Part shown: positions 18,071 to 26,574 of the stretch, in pieces | Layout of the letters: every line of letters starts with the position of its first letter | Position numbering within the stretch: position 1 is the first letter of the stretch | From: Marinomonas gallaica | Lineage (GTDB): Bacteria > Pseudomonadota > Gammaproteobacteria > Pseudomonadales > Marinomonadaceae | Length of the DNA stretch: 64,000 bases | Direction of reading: 5' to 3' | Assembly (NCBI RefSeq): GCF_001639745.1 | Contig: NZ_LTAX01000004.1 | Span: forward strand, 156,164-220,163 | The notes under the pieces: model-generated | Databases searched by the model: none | Told to the model about the DNA's origin: nothing | The model's input: the letters and a program-made list of their open reading frames with translations, nothing else | Made by a program: the position numbers and the translations under genes

Positions 18071-18080
18071 AAATGATCAA

Positions 18081-18107
18081 GTAAGCGCCGTGTTAAGCGG
18101 CGCTTAC
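18081..18107 (+). promoter_or_regulatory. Intercistronic 10-bp hairpin between choX and choW
   Basis: GTAAGCGCCG pairs perfectly with CGGCGCTTAC over a 7-base loop, with no T-run. Such stems protect the upstream mRNA from 3' exonucleases, raising binding-protein output over the membrane components. Confidence 0.6.
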
Positions 18108-18138
18108 TGCAAGATGAAAGTTGTTTGGAGACCCTCAT

Positions 18139-18984
18139 ATGAATTGGCTAACAGAGCACAAAATTCCACTCGGCGATACCATGGAGACCTTTGTAAATTG
18201 GTTGATTGATGTTGCTTCGTTCTTTTTCGATTTTATTTCCGTTACTTTAGAAACCCTGATTTTTAGCATGGTGGATGGCCTAGAATGGATGAATCCATTC
18301 GCCGTCGTGGCCTGTGTGTTAGCCCTAGTTTGGTGGTTACATCGTAGTCTTGGGATCATGATATTCGTTGCCGCGTCGTTCATGTTGATTATGAATCTAG
18401 GCTACTGGCAAGAAACCTTACAAACGCTAGTGTTGGTAATCACAGCCACGACTATTAGTGTCTTGGTCGGTGTACCGATTGGTATTGCTGCCGCACACCG
18501 TCCAATGTTGTACACCGTATTGCGTCCGGTTTTGGATTTGATGCAGACGATCCCGACGTTTGTTTATCTGATTCCAACCTTGATTCTATTTGGACTAGGT
18601 TATGTGCCGGGTCTGATTTCCACCATTATATTTGCCATCGCCGCGCCAATTCGTCTGACCTATCTTGGTATCAGCAAAGTACCTAACGAGCTACGCGAAG
18701 CCGGTCTAGCTTTTGGTTGTACGAAAGCAAAACTGTTGTACAAAGTAGAATTACCAGCGGCGATGCCGAGCATCATGGCCGGGGTCACTCAATGTATCAT
18801 GCTGTCTTTATCTATGGTGGTCATCGCAGCATTAGTAGGCGCTGACGGTCTTGGTAAACCGGTTATACGTGCATTGAATACGGTAAACATTTCGCAAGGC
18901 TTTGAAGCGGGTGTGGCCATTGTATTGGTTGCCATCATGCTTGATCGTATCTGTAAAACACCATCTTCAAAAGCGGAGGGCTAA
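18139..18984 (+). CDS. choW: Choline ABC transporter, permease
   Basis: A 281-residue permease of the glycine-betaine/proline (ProW/OpuAB) type, with about six membrane segments. The EAA-like cytoplasmic loop is seen in NELREAGLAFGCTKAKLLYKVELPAAMPSIMAG, which contacts the ATPase. ATG 18139 has TTTGGAGACC upstream and gives the family N-terminus MNWLTEHKIPLG; the TTG six codons earlier is less likely. The gene ends 3 bp before choV. Confidence 0.92.
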   Translation: MNWLTEHKIPLGDTMETFVNWLIDVASFFFDFISVTLETLIFSMVDGLEWMNPFAVVACVLALVWWLHRSLGIMIFVAASFMLIMNLGYWQETLQTLVLVITATTISVLVGVPIGIAAAHRPMLYTVLRPVLDLMQTIPTFVYLIPTLILFGLGYVPGLISTIIFAIAAPIRLTYLGISKVPNELREAGLAFGCTKAKLLYKVELPAAMPSIMAGVTQCIMLSLSMVVIAALVGADGLGKPVIRALNTVNISQGFEAGVAIVLVAIMLDRICKTPSSKAEG

Positions 18985-18987
18985 GTT

Positions 18988-20169
18988 ATGCCAATGGTTC
19001 AAATTGAAAATTTAGACATCGTTTTTGGTAACCAGAAACTTGAATCATTACGACTGCTTGATAAAGGAATGAGCCGCTCTGAAATTTTAGCGCGAACGGG
19101 CGATGTCGTCGGGGTTCAAGATGCGACGATTTCAGTAGAAGAAGGTGAAATTTGTGTCCTGATGGGGCTGTCTGGGTCGGGCAAATCGACACTGCTGCGT
19201 GCTGTAAACGGCTTGAATAAAGTGGCGCGTGGTCGCTGCTTGGTGAAAGACGGTGAACGTATGGTTGATATGGCGAAATGTGATGAAAACACACTGCGTC
19301 ATATGCGTACCAATCGAGTTTCAATGGTATTCCAAAGCTTCGCTTTAATGCCTTGGATGACCGTGCTTGAAAACGTGGCATTTGGTTTAGAAATGCAGGG
19401 CATGGGCAAGAAAGAGCGTGAAGAGCGTGCTAACAAACAGCTGAAGATGGTAGGTCTGTACGACTGGCGCGATAAGAAGCCAGATGAACTGTCCGGTGGT
19501 ATGCGTCAGCGAGTTGGCTTGGCTCGAGCGTTCGTTATGGATTCTGACATCCTGCTAATGGATGAGCCATTCTCGGCACTGGACCCATTGATTCGCTCGC
19601 AATTGCAAGATGAATTGATTGAGCTACAAAAGCGCTTAAAGAAAACCATCATCTTCGTGAGTCATGATCTGGATGAAGCATTAAAAATCGGTTCTAAAAT
19701 TGCCATCATGGAATCAGCTCGAATCATTCAAGAAGATGTGCCAGAACAGATTGTTCTGAACCCCGCTACGGAATACGTAGAAAAGTTTGTAGCACACACG
19801 AACCCGCTTAATGTCTTGCGTGGTACAGCATTGATGACGCCGCTGGATCAAGTGGCGCAGTTAGATGACTTGTATCGAGTGAGTGAGCATCTATCCCTTA
19901 ATATCCAAGCAGGCGTCCTAAAAGAAGCCTTGTCTCATGGTCAGAATATTGCGCTGAGTAAATGGGATGACAGCATGGACATAGAGAATATGCCTGAAAA
20001 TACAATCGTTGTTGCACCTGTCGATATTTCCATGCGCGATGCCGTTGAAATTCGCTACCAAACCAAGCAACCGATCGTTTTGCAAGATAATGGTCAGTGT
20101 GTCGGAGTGTTGGGTGATCATCAGTTCTATCATGCTCTATTAGGTAAGCACTTTAGTCGCGCTTCCTAA
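18988..20169 (+). CDS. choV: Choline ABC transporter, ATP-binding protein
   Basis: A 393-residue ATPase of the ProV/OpuAA type. Walker A is GLSGSGKST, the signature is LSGGMRQRVGLARA, Walker B is ILLMDEPFSALDP and the switch histidine is in SHDLDEA. After the ATPase comes a C-terminal CBS-like region (about residues 280-390, ending VLQDNGQCVGVLGDHQF), which in this family can sense ionic strength. GCGGAGGG precedes the ATG. Confidence 0.93.
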   Translation: MPMVQIENLDIVFGNQKLESLRLLDKGMSRSEILARTGDVVGVQDATISVEEGEICVLMGLSGSGKSTLLRAVNGLNKVARGRCLVKDGERMVDMAKCDENTLRHMRTNRVSMVFQSFALMPWMTVLENVAFGLEMQGMGKKEREERANKQLKMVGLYDWRDKKPDELSGGMRQRVGLARAFVMDSDILLMDEPFSALDPLIRSQLQDELIELQKRLKKTIIFVSHDLDEALKIGSKIAIMESARIIQEDVPEQIVLNPATEYVEKFVAHTNPLNVLRGTALMTPLDQVAQLDDLYRVSEHLSLNIQAGVLKEALSHGQNIALSKWDDSMDIENMPENTIVVAPVDISMRDAVEIRYQTKQPIVLQDNGQCVGVLGDHQFYHALLGKHFSRAS

Positions 20170-20224
20170 TTATTGTATTCGTGAAATCAAAACGGTTTTG
20201 GTGAAATCAGGATAAAGAGTATCT

Positions 20225-20259
20225 AGTCGAATAAAGCAAACGTGACGCTTTATTCGACT
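20225..20259. terminator. 13-bp perfect hairpin after choV
   Basis: AGTCGAATAAAGC and GCTTTATTCGACT pair around a 9-base loop, 55 bp after the choV stop. There is no T-run, so termination efficiency is doubtful; it may protect the mRNA 3' end. Confidence 0.45.
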
Positions 20260-20359
20260 GAATTCTGTAGGGGAAGGGGTATTTCTTTGTCTTGATGGAT
20301 CCACTTATTCTTAACGAGCCCCAACGTTATTAAGCATCACACAAGTTGAAACAAACTGA

Positions 20360-20392
20360 AGCCCTTAGCACACATGTGCTAAGGGCTTTTTC
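20360..20392 (+). terminator. Intrinsic terminator
   Basis: AGCCCTTAGCACA pairs with TGTGCTAAGGGCT and is followed by TTTTTC. It probably ends the betI-choXWV transcript. Confidence 0.85.
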
Positions 20393-20451
20393 TTGGAATC
20401 CAAGGTCGCATAGTATTTCGTATCTGAAGGGCTAAAGAAGTGCGCTATTAT

Positions 20452-20467
20452 CGATCAATATTGATCG
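20452..20467. promoter_or_regulatory. 16-bp perfect palindrome upstream of the HsdR-like remnant
   Basis: CGATCAATATTGATCG is symmetrical over all 16 bases and sits 14 bp before the ATG of the remnant. It may be the old operator or controller site of the lost restriction gene. Confidence 0.4.
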
Positions 20468-20481
20468 TTAAGGATGCCTCT

Positions 20482-20544
20482 ATGTCTCACGGAATCAACA
20501 AAGCCAATCTCACCGAAACTGACATTATTACCAAGCTGATTTGA
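20482..20544 (+). pseudogene. 5' remnant of a type I restriction HsdR-like gene
   Basis: An AAGGA ribosome site is followed by ATG and 20 codons ending in NKANLTETDIITKLI before a TGA. From memory this matches the start of one HsdR group (N-L-S/T-E-x-D-I-x-T-K-F-I-x-P-A-I). The match breaks off exactly where the conserved PAI would follow. Nothing downstream continues the protein. I infer a deletion that removed the rest. Short length keeps confidence limited. Confidence 0.45.
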
Positions 20545-20576
20545 CCCACATTGAAAACCGTGGGATAGGGCGGTTG

Positions 20577-20618
20577 TTGTAGCAGCGGCTGCATGATTTG
20601 TTGGTAATTTGGAATCAT
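20577..20618 (-). pseudogene. 5' remnant of an Mrr-like restriction endonuclease gene
   Basis: On the minus strand TTTAAGGACA precedes an ATG at 20618, and the first 14 codons read MIPNYQQIMQPLLQ. This resembles the N-terminus of Mrr-type enzymes (IPDFQSIMLPLL-like). After that the frame continues as unrelated sequence into the HsdR-like remnant on the other strand. The two starts face each other, as expected if one deletion removed the interior and 3' parts of two convergent genes. Confidence 0.4.
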
Positions 20619-20944
20619 TTTGCTTGTCCTTAAACACTCAATGTTGCCTTTTAAATCTTAAGCTGAGCTAACTTGCACTGCTCATTATACAAGTAATAAT
20701 CGTTTGTCGTACTGGAATGGTGGCTTGAGTTCTAGGACGTCTACACTATCAAAGTCCAAGCCTAGAATCCGAATCATGTTTAGCCGTTAGTTGGGGATTT
20801 TTTAGCAGACAGTTTTCGATAAATAGGAGTGTCATTTTTGTACTCATTGTTGCCTTTAGTGTAAATAAAATGGTTTTAATGTGTTTGGTTTAATATAATT
20901 CTTTTAGTAAGAGGTGAGTTAGATTTTTGTTCGAAACTTAAGAA

Positions 20945-21097
20945 ATGAAGGCATTTTTTGAGGGGCTTTTAAGGTTAGTGACCACCGTTTGGCTGATTTT
21001 ATTGCGCTTAACTAAGCGAGTCCGAAAAGTTGTTGTGAAAGTGCAGAAGGTATCCAAACGTGAGACAGGTTTTCTATATTGTAAGTGTGAGCATTAG
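20945..21097 (+). CDS. Possible small membrane peptide
   Basis: A 50-codon frame with a hydrophobic stretch (about residues 8-21) followed by a strongly basic tail (KRVRKVVVKVQKVSKR). It overlaps the start of the next gene by 38 bp in another frame, and its ribosome site is weak. It may be a real leader-type small protein or chance. Confidence 0.25.
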   Translation: MKAFFEGLLRLVTTVWLILLRLTKRVRKVVVKVQKVSKRETGFLYCKCEH

Positions 21098-22082
21098 TTT
21101 TATTTTTGCGATGGTTGGTAATGCGTCTGCTGAGGATCAGAAAACGGTTTATATGGCTGTGTGGCGAGGATGTGAGGAAGCATGTCTGGGCTTTAAAGAC
21201 TATATGGAAAACAGGGGGACGCCGGTCAATATCATTGTGCGTGATGCCAACCGTGATAAGTCTAAATTGCCGGAATTTCTTGCAGAAGCTAAACGAATAG
21301 AGCCTGACTTGGTTGTTACGTGGGGAACTAGCGTCAGCAAAGCCATGATTGGAACTTATAAAGAGTATGGTAGCGCTACTAAATTGGGGAATATTCCCGT
21401 GCTGTTTATGCTCGTTGCTGATCCATTAGGTGCCGATATTATTGCGTCTAAAGAAGAAAGTGGACGACCTACGGTGACAGGGGTCCGCAACCGCATTAGT
21501 GAAAAGGTGCAGATCAATGCCATGCGAGAGTATTTTCCAGTTTATAGAGTAGGAGTACTGTATTCATCTGCCGAGCTTAACTCAGTATTGAACACAGAAA
21601 AACTGCGTGAACTGTCCTTAGAAATGGGGTTTTCTTTAGTTGAAGAAACCTATGAATTAGATGCTCAAGGTAAACCTATTCCGAATCAGTTCGATCGTAA
21701 AATGGCTGCTTTGGCCGCACAAGATATTGACGTTGTGTACGTTGGTTCCAGCTCTTACAACCTAGCGAATCAAGATGCCTTTACGGAAGCGGCTATACGT
21801 TATGGTTTGCCCGTGGCCAGTGCTTACAACTCGATGGTGACGAACTCTTCAGCGTTGATTTCCGTTTCCAATAAGTACTATAGAGTGGGGTTGTTAGCGG
21901 CCAATCAGGCCAATAAAATTCTGTTGGATAATGCGCAGCCAGGCAGTCTGCCTATTGCTGACCTGAGTGGTTACTCAATGGCTATTAATGTGTCTGTAGC
22001 CCGTAGAATGCAGCTTTACCCGCCGATCCAGCTATTACGCTTTGCCGATTATGTGAATGTTAAGATTAAGGGTATAAACTAA
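21060..22082 (+). CDS. ABC transporter substrate-binding protein (PF04392-like)
   Basis: A 340-residue exported protein. The signal peptide runs to NASA at about residue 24. The rest follows the ABC_sub_bind pattern with repeated Rossmann-like halves: PDLVVTWGTSVSKAM, PVLFMLVADPLGADI, RVGVLYSS and the late VASAYNSMVTNSSALISVS. The ligand is unknown. No permease or ATPase gene is adjacent, so it is an orphan here. The start is GTG 21060 with AGAAGGT at good spacing. Confidence 0.8.
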   Translation: MRQVFYIVSVSISFIFAMVGNASAEDQKTVYMAVWRGCEEACLGFKDYMENRGTPVNIIVRDANRDKSKLPEFLAEAKRIEPDLVVTWGTSVSKAMIGTYKEYGSATKLGNIPVLFMLVADPLGADIIASKEESGRPTVTGVRNRISEKVQINAMREYFPVYRVGVLYSSAELNSVLNTEKLRELSLEMGFSLVEETYELDAQGKPIPNQFDRKMAALAAQDIDVVYVGSSSYNLANQDAFTEAAIRYGLPVASAYNSMVTNSSALISVSNKYYRVGLLAANQANKILLDNAQPGSLPIADLSGYSMAINVSVARRMQLYPPIQLLRFADYVNVKIKGIN

Positions 22083-22161
22083 TACAGTTTGGCAAAGAGT
22101 GTGGTCTTTAAGTAGCATTGATACACACTAATCAGTGCTTTAATGTAGTGAAAACAAATCT

Positions 22162-22764
22162 TTAGATTGTCGCAATTTGAAACGCGATGACAATCATAAT
22201 GAGGGCGTTGAGGCGGTTGAACCAACGCCAAAACCTGATATTGCCTACCCAGCGAGTCATGCTACGACCGATCAATGTAAGCCCGAAGAACCAGACGATG
22301 GAAGCGCAGATCCCCCCGGCGATGAAATTCCACTGAAAATTTTGCCATGCGAGTGACAAGCTCCCCATTAGCACCATGGTGTCTAGATAAAAATGTGGAT
22401 TAAGCCATGTTACAGCAAGCCCCATGAGTAAAACTGTTTTCAGCGGCGCTAGTTGTCTGGATTGCGATAATATAATGCTCTCGTCATGCCGGCTTGCTTG
22501 CCATTTGGTGTATGCGTACCACAGCAGAAAAGCCACTCCCGCCCATTTTGAAGCTGTCAGTATCCATGGTTGGCTTTGTACCAAATAACCAAACCCAAAC
22601 GCTCCTAAACTCATGGACAGAGCATCGCTAATAATAAAGATGCTAGCCATCAGCCAGCCATAGTGTCGTTTAATAGCTTGTTCAAATAGGAACGCATTTT
22701 GGGCTCCTACCGCAATAATCAAACTTCCACCTGTAAGTAAACCAGTTGTAAAGCTAATGAACAT
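22162..22764 (-). CDS. argO: Arginine exporter ArgO (LysE family)
   Basis: A 200-residue LysE-type exporter with about six membrane segments. The opening GGSLIIAVGAQNAFLFEQAIKR is diagnostic of ArgO/LysE, and the middle block AVTWLNPHFYLDTMVLMGS is conserved. It exports L-arginine and toxic analogues. It is divergent from an ArgP-type regulator, the same pairing of functions as in E. coli, where ArgP activates argO. Confidence 0.9.
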   Translation of the reverse strand: MFISFTTGLLTGGSLIIAVGAQNAFLFEQAIKRHYGWLMASIFIISDALSMSLGAFGFGYLVQSQPWILTASKWAGVAFLLWYAYTKWQASRHDESIILSQSRQLAPLKTVLLMGLAVTWLNPHFYLDTMVLMGSLSLAWQNFQWNFIAGGICASIVWFFGLTLIGRSMTRWVGNIRFWRWFNRLNALIMIVIAFQIATI

Positions 22765-22859
22765 TGTATGTCTTCACTGTTAATCAAATTGAATTAAAGT
22801 GTATGATGAATAATATGTTTAGTTGAGTTAATTAAACTTTATCTGGATTAATTATTTTA

Positions 22860-23744
22860 ATGTTGGATTATCAAGCAGCATACTGCTTCTATCAAGTCGC
22901 TAAATTGCAGAGTTTTGAAGCGGCGGCACAGGCTTTATCCTTGACTCAATCCGCGGTATCGCAAAAGGTTAAGCGATTGGAGCACTCTTTTGGTGCGCCA
23001 TTGTTGATTCGTGAGCGACCTATACGGTTGACGAGTCTTGGTGAGCATTTGGTAACACACATTCAAAAGGTACTGTTACTTGAGGATGGGTTATTAGAGT
23101 TGTTTCATGGATCGGGCAGTGAAGAGCCTCTGTCTATCGCGGTAAATAATGATGTGCTAGCCACTTGGTTTGTTGACGTGTTGAGCCAGTTCTCTGATGT
23201 CGATTCTACGATTCTGCAGGTGAAATCTCAGGATCAATCTAAGACGCGAGAGCTATTGCAGCGTGGAGACGTCATGGCCTGTGTTTGTGACGTCGGCGCC
23301 CCTGTGAGCGGTGGACGGTCAGTGTCTTTGGGAAATATGACGTATGAACTAGTGGCGACGCCAGAGTTTGTGAACAAGCACTTCCCTAACGGAATAAACG
23401 AAACGGCCGTGACTAAGTTGCCATCGTTGATTTATGATGAGCACGACATCGCGCTTTGGCGTCGTTATCAGCAGGAATGCTTGTGGATTGAAGCGGATAC
23501 GAGAAAGAGTCATTGGTACCCTTCGTCCCACGGTTTTGTTGCGTTAGTGAAGTCTGGCACAGTCTGTGCTTTGATACCTAGTGTACAAATTAAAGAGGAG
23601 CTTTCGAGTGGCCAGCTTATTTCTCTTTTTCCTAACCAACGACTAGAAGTGCCGTTATTTTGGCATTGGTATGAGTTAGGTAATCCTGTGTTAGAGCGTT
23701 TAACAAAGGTTGTTCAAAGTGTCACTCGAACAGTATTACTTTAA
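22860..23744 (+). CDS. argP: LysR-type regulator ArgP (IciA)
   Basis: A 294-residue LysR regulator. Its helix-turn-helix begins MLDYQAAYCFYQVAKLQSFEAAAQALSLTQSAVSQKVKRLE in short blocks typical of ArgP, followed by PIRLTSLGEHL. The C-terminal effector domain binds lysine or arginine in the family. The 95-bp AT-rich gap to argO should contain the binding site for both promoters. Confidence 0.88.
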   Translation: MLDYQAAYCFYQVAKLQSFEAAAQALSLTQSAVSQKVKRLEHSFGAPLLIRERPIRLTSLGEHLVTHIQKVLLLEDGLLELFHGSGSEEPLSIAVNNDVLATWFVDVLSQFSDVDSTILQVKSQDQSKTRELLQRGDVMACVCDVGAPVSGGRSVSLGNMTYELVATPEFVNKHFPNGINETAVTKLPSLIYDEHDIALWRRYQQECLWIEADTRKSHWYPSSHGFVALVKSGTVCALIPSVQIKEELSSGQLISLFPNQRLEVPLFWHWYELGNPVLERLTKVVQSVTRTVLL

Positions 23745-23804
23745 TGAGGTTAGCCAAGTGGTTAGATTTCGGCTGCCTACCTGTTTGTTATATAAGGACT
23801 AATT

Positions 23805-24635
23805 ATGATTCGTAAATGTTTGTTTCCAGTTGCAGGCTATGGCACACGCTTCTTACCAGCAACTAAATCGATGCCAAAGGAGATGCTACCGATCGTCAAT
23901 AAGCCACTTGTGCAGTATGGCGTAGAAGAAGCGGTAGAAGCTGGATTGGAAAACATTACGTTTGTCACAGGCCGTGGTAAGCGTGCGATTGCCGATCATT
24001 TTGACATCAGCTATGAGGTTGAGCATCAAATTGCAGGGACGGCAAAAGAGGAATACTTAACGGGGATTAGGCATTTAATCGACACAGTAAACTTTTCTTT
24101 TATTCGTCAGCATGAGATGAAAGGCTTGGGTCATGCGATCCTTACCGGAGAGTCGTTAGTTGGTGACGAGGCTTTTGGTGTCGTGTTGGCGGATGACTTA
24201 TGTTTTGGCGGCGAATACGACGGCGTCATGGCGCAAATGGTTAAGCTGCATAAGCAGTTCCGTTGCTCAATCGTTGCCATTCAAGAAGTGCCAGAAGACG
24301 AGGTACACAAGTATGGTGTGATCGCTGGTGAATCGATGAGCGAAGGCTTATTTCGCGTGACAGATATGGTGGAAAAGCCAAGCAAAGAAGAAGCGCCATC
24401 GAATTTAGCGATTATTGGTCGCTATATTTTAACACCGGATATCTTTGATAAGATCCGAGAAACACCACCGGGTGCAAACGGAGAAGTGCAAATAACGGAT
24501 GCGATTTTACGCCAAGCTCAAGAAGGCTGTGTTTTAGCGTATAAATTCAAAGGCCGTCGTTTTGACTGTGGTAGTGTCGATGGTTTCGTGGAAGCGACTA
24601 ATTACTGCTACGAAAATATCTATAAAGCGAAATAA
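23805..24635 (+). CDS. galU: UTP-glucose-1-phosphate uridylyltransferase
   Basis: A 276-residue nucleotidyltransferase. The N-terminal signature GYGTRFLPATKSMPKEMLPI, the VLADDLCF active-site strand, the DMVEKPS loop and the C-terminal FDCGSVDGFVEATNY are all GalU. It makes UDP-glucose, the substrate of the Ugd encoded at 47.6 kb. TAAGGA precedes the ATG. Confidence 0.95.
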   Translation: MIRKCLFPVAGYGTRFLPATKSMPKEMLPIVNKPLVQYGVEEAVEAGLENITFVTGRGKRAIADHFDISYEVEHQIAGTAKEEYLTGIRHLIDTVNFSFIRQHEMKGLGHAILTGESLVGDEAFGVVLADDLCFGGEYDGVMAQMVKLHKQFRCSIVAIQEVPEDEVHKYGVIAGESMSEGLFRVTDMVEKPSKEEAPSNLAIIGRYILTPDIFDKIRETPPGANGEVQITDAILRQAQEGCVLAYKFKGRRFDCGSVDGFVEATNYCYENIYKAK

Positions 24636-24655
24636 ACTGCATTTATTTTACCTAT

Positions 24656-24685
24656 AAAAAAGCCAGCTCATTGAGCTGGCTTTTT
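24656..24685. terminator. Bidirectional intrinsic terminator
   Basis: AAAAAAGCCAGCTCA pairs with TTGAGCTGGCTTTTT with almost no loop-extra bases, between convergent galU and suhB. Confidence 0.92.
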
Positions 24686-24705
24686 AGTGACCACAAGGCG
24701 GTTGG

Positions 24706-25497
24706 TTACGAGCCTAGCTGCTTGTTCAGTGTTGGCAGTAGGTATTTGAATAGGCGTGGGTTAGCACACAATACGTGACCAGATTCATAGCTTGGAGAAC
24801 CGTCAAAACCTGCGAATAGGCAGCCTGCTTCTTTAGCGATAAACAGTGGTGCTTGTACTTCCCAGTCACGTAGATCAAGTCCCCAAGCGGCGTCTAAGCG
24901 ACCTGCCGCTACGTTTGCTAGCATTAATGCAGGGCAGTCTTGCATAACAACACGCGCGCCTTTGCCAGCCATTTCTTCAAGTACTTTGAATTGGCCAGCA
25001 GCAAAAGCAATAGTGGTTTCTGTGCTAGGGAATTGAGTGCCAAGCGTTGTGTTTTCAAGGGAACGTGAAACGCCTGTACGCATACGAGAATTGTTTAGGT
25101 AAGCACCACGGCCTTTACTCGCGTAGAACTCGTCACGCGTAGAAGGATTGATTAGCAGTGCATGCTCAACTTTACCCGCAACTAGGTAACTAACTGTCAT
25201 TGCAAAGCCTGAAAGGCTACGTGTGAACAAGTGCTGACCTTGAATTGCATCAATGACCCACTCACCTTCTTTACCTTCTTGCACTGTGCCTTGAAGGCGT
25301 GTGCTGATCGTGTCTTCAGGGTAAGCTTTTGCTAAATGATGGATGATGGTTTTTTCAGCGCCAGTACAGACATTGCTGTACACTTCTGTCGCGTTTGAGC
25401 CTTGTTCTTTATCGAACAATAGCTTTTCTTGCGCGTGGATGATGAAGTCTGCGGCAGCGCGAGCCGCTTTAAGAGCGACATTAATTCGTGGTTGCAT
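24706..25497 (-). CDS. suhB: SuhB/inositol-monophosphatase homologue, probably catalytically dead
   Basis: A 263-residue protein that aligns by eye with E. coli SuhB over its whole length, from INVALKAARAAADFI to the C-terminal CANPRLFKYLL. The metal sites are degraded: the TEESG motif is TRLQG (residues 66-70), DPLDGT is D83-A-I-Q86-G-Q, and the LRPWD motif is LRDWE. Only D83 of the classical ligands remains. Hydrolysis of inositol phosphate is therefore unlikely. The gene is divergent from trmJ, a suhB-trmJ neighbourhood I recall from Pseudomonas, so it is probably the orthologue. E. coli SuhB acts in rRNA antitermination without needing catalysis, a plausible remaining role. Confidence 0.85.
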   Translation of the reverse strand: MQPRINVALKAARAAADFIIHAQEKLLFDKEQGSNATEVYSNVCTGAEKTIIHHLAKAYPEDTISTRLQGTVQEGKEGEWVIDAIQGQHLFTRSLSGFAMTVSYLVAGKVEHALLINPSTRDEFYASKGRGAYLNNSRMRTGVSRSLENTTLGTQFPSTETTIAFAAGQFKVLEEMAGKGARVVMQDCPALMLANVAAGRLDAAWGLDLRDWEVQAPLFIAKEAGCLFAGFDGSPSYESGHVLCANPRLFKYLLPTLNKQLGS

Positions 25498-25747
25498 GGG
25501 ATACCAATGATTGAATCAATAGGGCAGCAACTGTCTTTTGGACAGTTCGTTGCGGTTAAAGTTTTAAAGAGCGTGAACGATGCTAAATACTGTTCGTGCA
25601 GCGTTTCTGTGGGCGCGAATTCTAGCCCAATTGCCCGCACTAATCTAGTTAAATAATGGTTAAATTCTGTTCAAATGCTGGGTTGTGGTGAATTCTCTGA
25701 TACCATTAAAGTCTTATTGCTCCACTGACCATTGGTATAACTTAGAT

Positions 25748-26476
25748 ATGCAGCAAAACATTAAAATTGTTCTCGTGAACACTTCTCACCCCGGTAATAT
25801 TGGTGGCGCGGCGCGCGCAATGAAAAATATGGGACTCAGCGAATTAGTCTTAGTGGAACCTAAGTTGTTTCCCCATGATGAAGCGTTTAGCCGAGCGTCG
25901 GGCGCGTCTGATATTTTAGATAACGCCAAGGTTGTTGCCACTTTAGAAGAAGCGTTAGCGGACAGTCAGTTAGTCATTGGTACGAGCGCTCGTGAACGTC
26001 ATATTCCGGTAACGTTGGTAGATCCTCGTCAAGCGGCGGAGTTGGTCTACGGCGATACGTTAAAAACAGCGTTTGTTTTTGGTCGAGAAGACCGCGGCTT
26101 GACGAATGAAGAGCTGCAGCGTTGTCACTACCATGTCCATATCCCTTCGGTAGAAGAATTTAGCTCTCTTAATTTAGGTGCCGCGGTTCAGGTGATAGCC
26201 TATGAACTTCGTATGAAAGCACTAAGCTTACAAGGTGGACCGATCGTTGAAAGCAAGTGGGATGTGCCAGCAGCGACTTCAGAGCAGTTAGACCATATGC
26301 TAACGCATTTAGAAAAAGTGCTGGGGGATATCGAGTTTTTAGACCCCAAAGCCCCGCGACAAGTTATGACACGATTCCGACGCTTATATCAACGATCGCA
26401 GCTTGATCAGCAAGAAGTGGGCATGCTGCGCGGCATGCTAACCGCAGTTGAAAAGCAGGGCGCTAAAAGCGAGTAA
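25748..26476 (+). CDS. trmJ: tRNA (cytidine/uridine-2'-O-)-methyltransferase TrmJ
   Basis: A 242-residue SPOUT methyltransferase that modifies Nm32 in tRNA. Motifs: NTSHPGNIGGAARAMKNMGL at the start, FVFGREDRGLTNEEL, and the knot segment VHIPSVEEFSSLNLGAAVQV. The C-terminal extension (residues about 165-242) dimerises in this family. The frame is open from GTG 25685, but MQQNIKIVLV at 25748 matches the family start. Confidence 0.93.
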   Translation: MQQNIKIVLVNTSHPGNIGGAARAMKNMGLSELVLVEPKLFPHDEAFSRASGASDILDNAKVVATLEEALADSQLVIGTSARERHIPVTLVDPRQAAELVYGDTLKTAFVFGREDRGLTNEELQRCHYHVHIPSVEEFSSLNLGAAVQVIAYELRMKALSLQGGPIVESKWDVPAATSEQLDHMLTHLEKVLGDIEFLDPKAPRQVMTRFRRLYQRSQLDQQEVGMLRGMLTAVEKQGAKSE

Positions 26477-26517
26477 TCGGTTATAGCATAATTTTTTAAG
26501 ATTGGATTAGAGTGACT

Positions 26518-26553
26518 AAAAAGCCCGTTTAGTTTTCACTAAGCGGGCTTTTT
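26518..26553. terminator. Bidirectional intrinsic terminator
   Basis: AAAAAGCCCGTTTAG pairs with CTAAGCGGGCTTTTT (one bulge) around TTTTCA, between convergent trmJ and gnd. Confidence 0.9.
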
Positions 26554-26574
26554 GTTTATAGGTTGTGTATTTGC

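Larger units (their letters stand above)
20170..20944. other. Gene-poor region after choV holding restriction-gene remnants
   Basis: About 775 bp without an intact gene. It contains a 13-bp-arm hairpin, an intrinsic terminator, a 16-bp palindrome and two short broken 5' gene ends, each listed separately. The part from about 20640 to 20944 shows nothing I can name. Confidence 0.6.
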
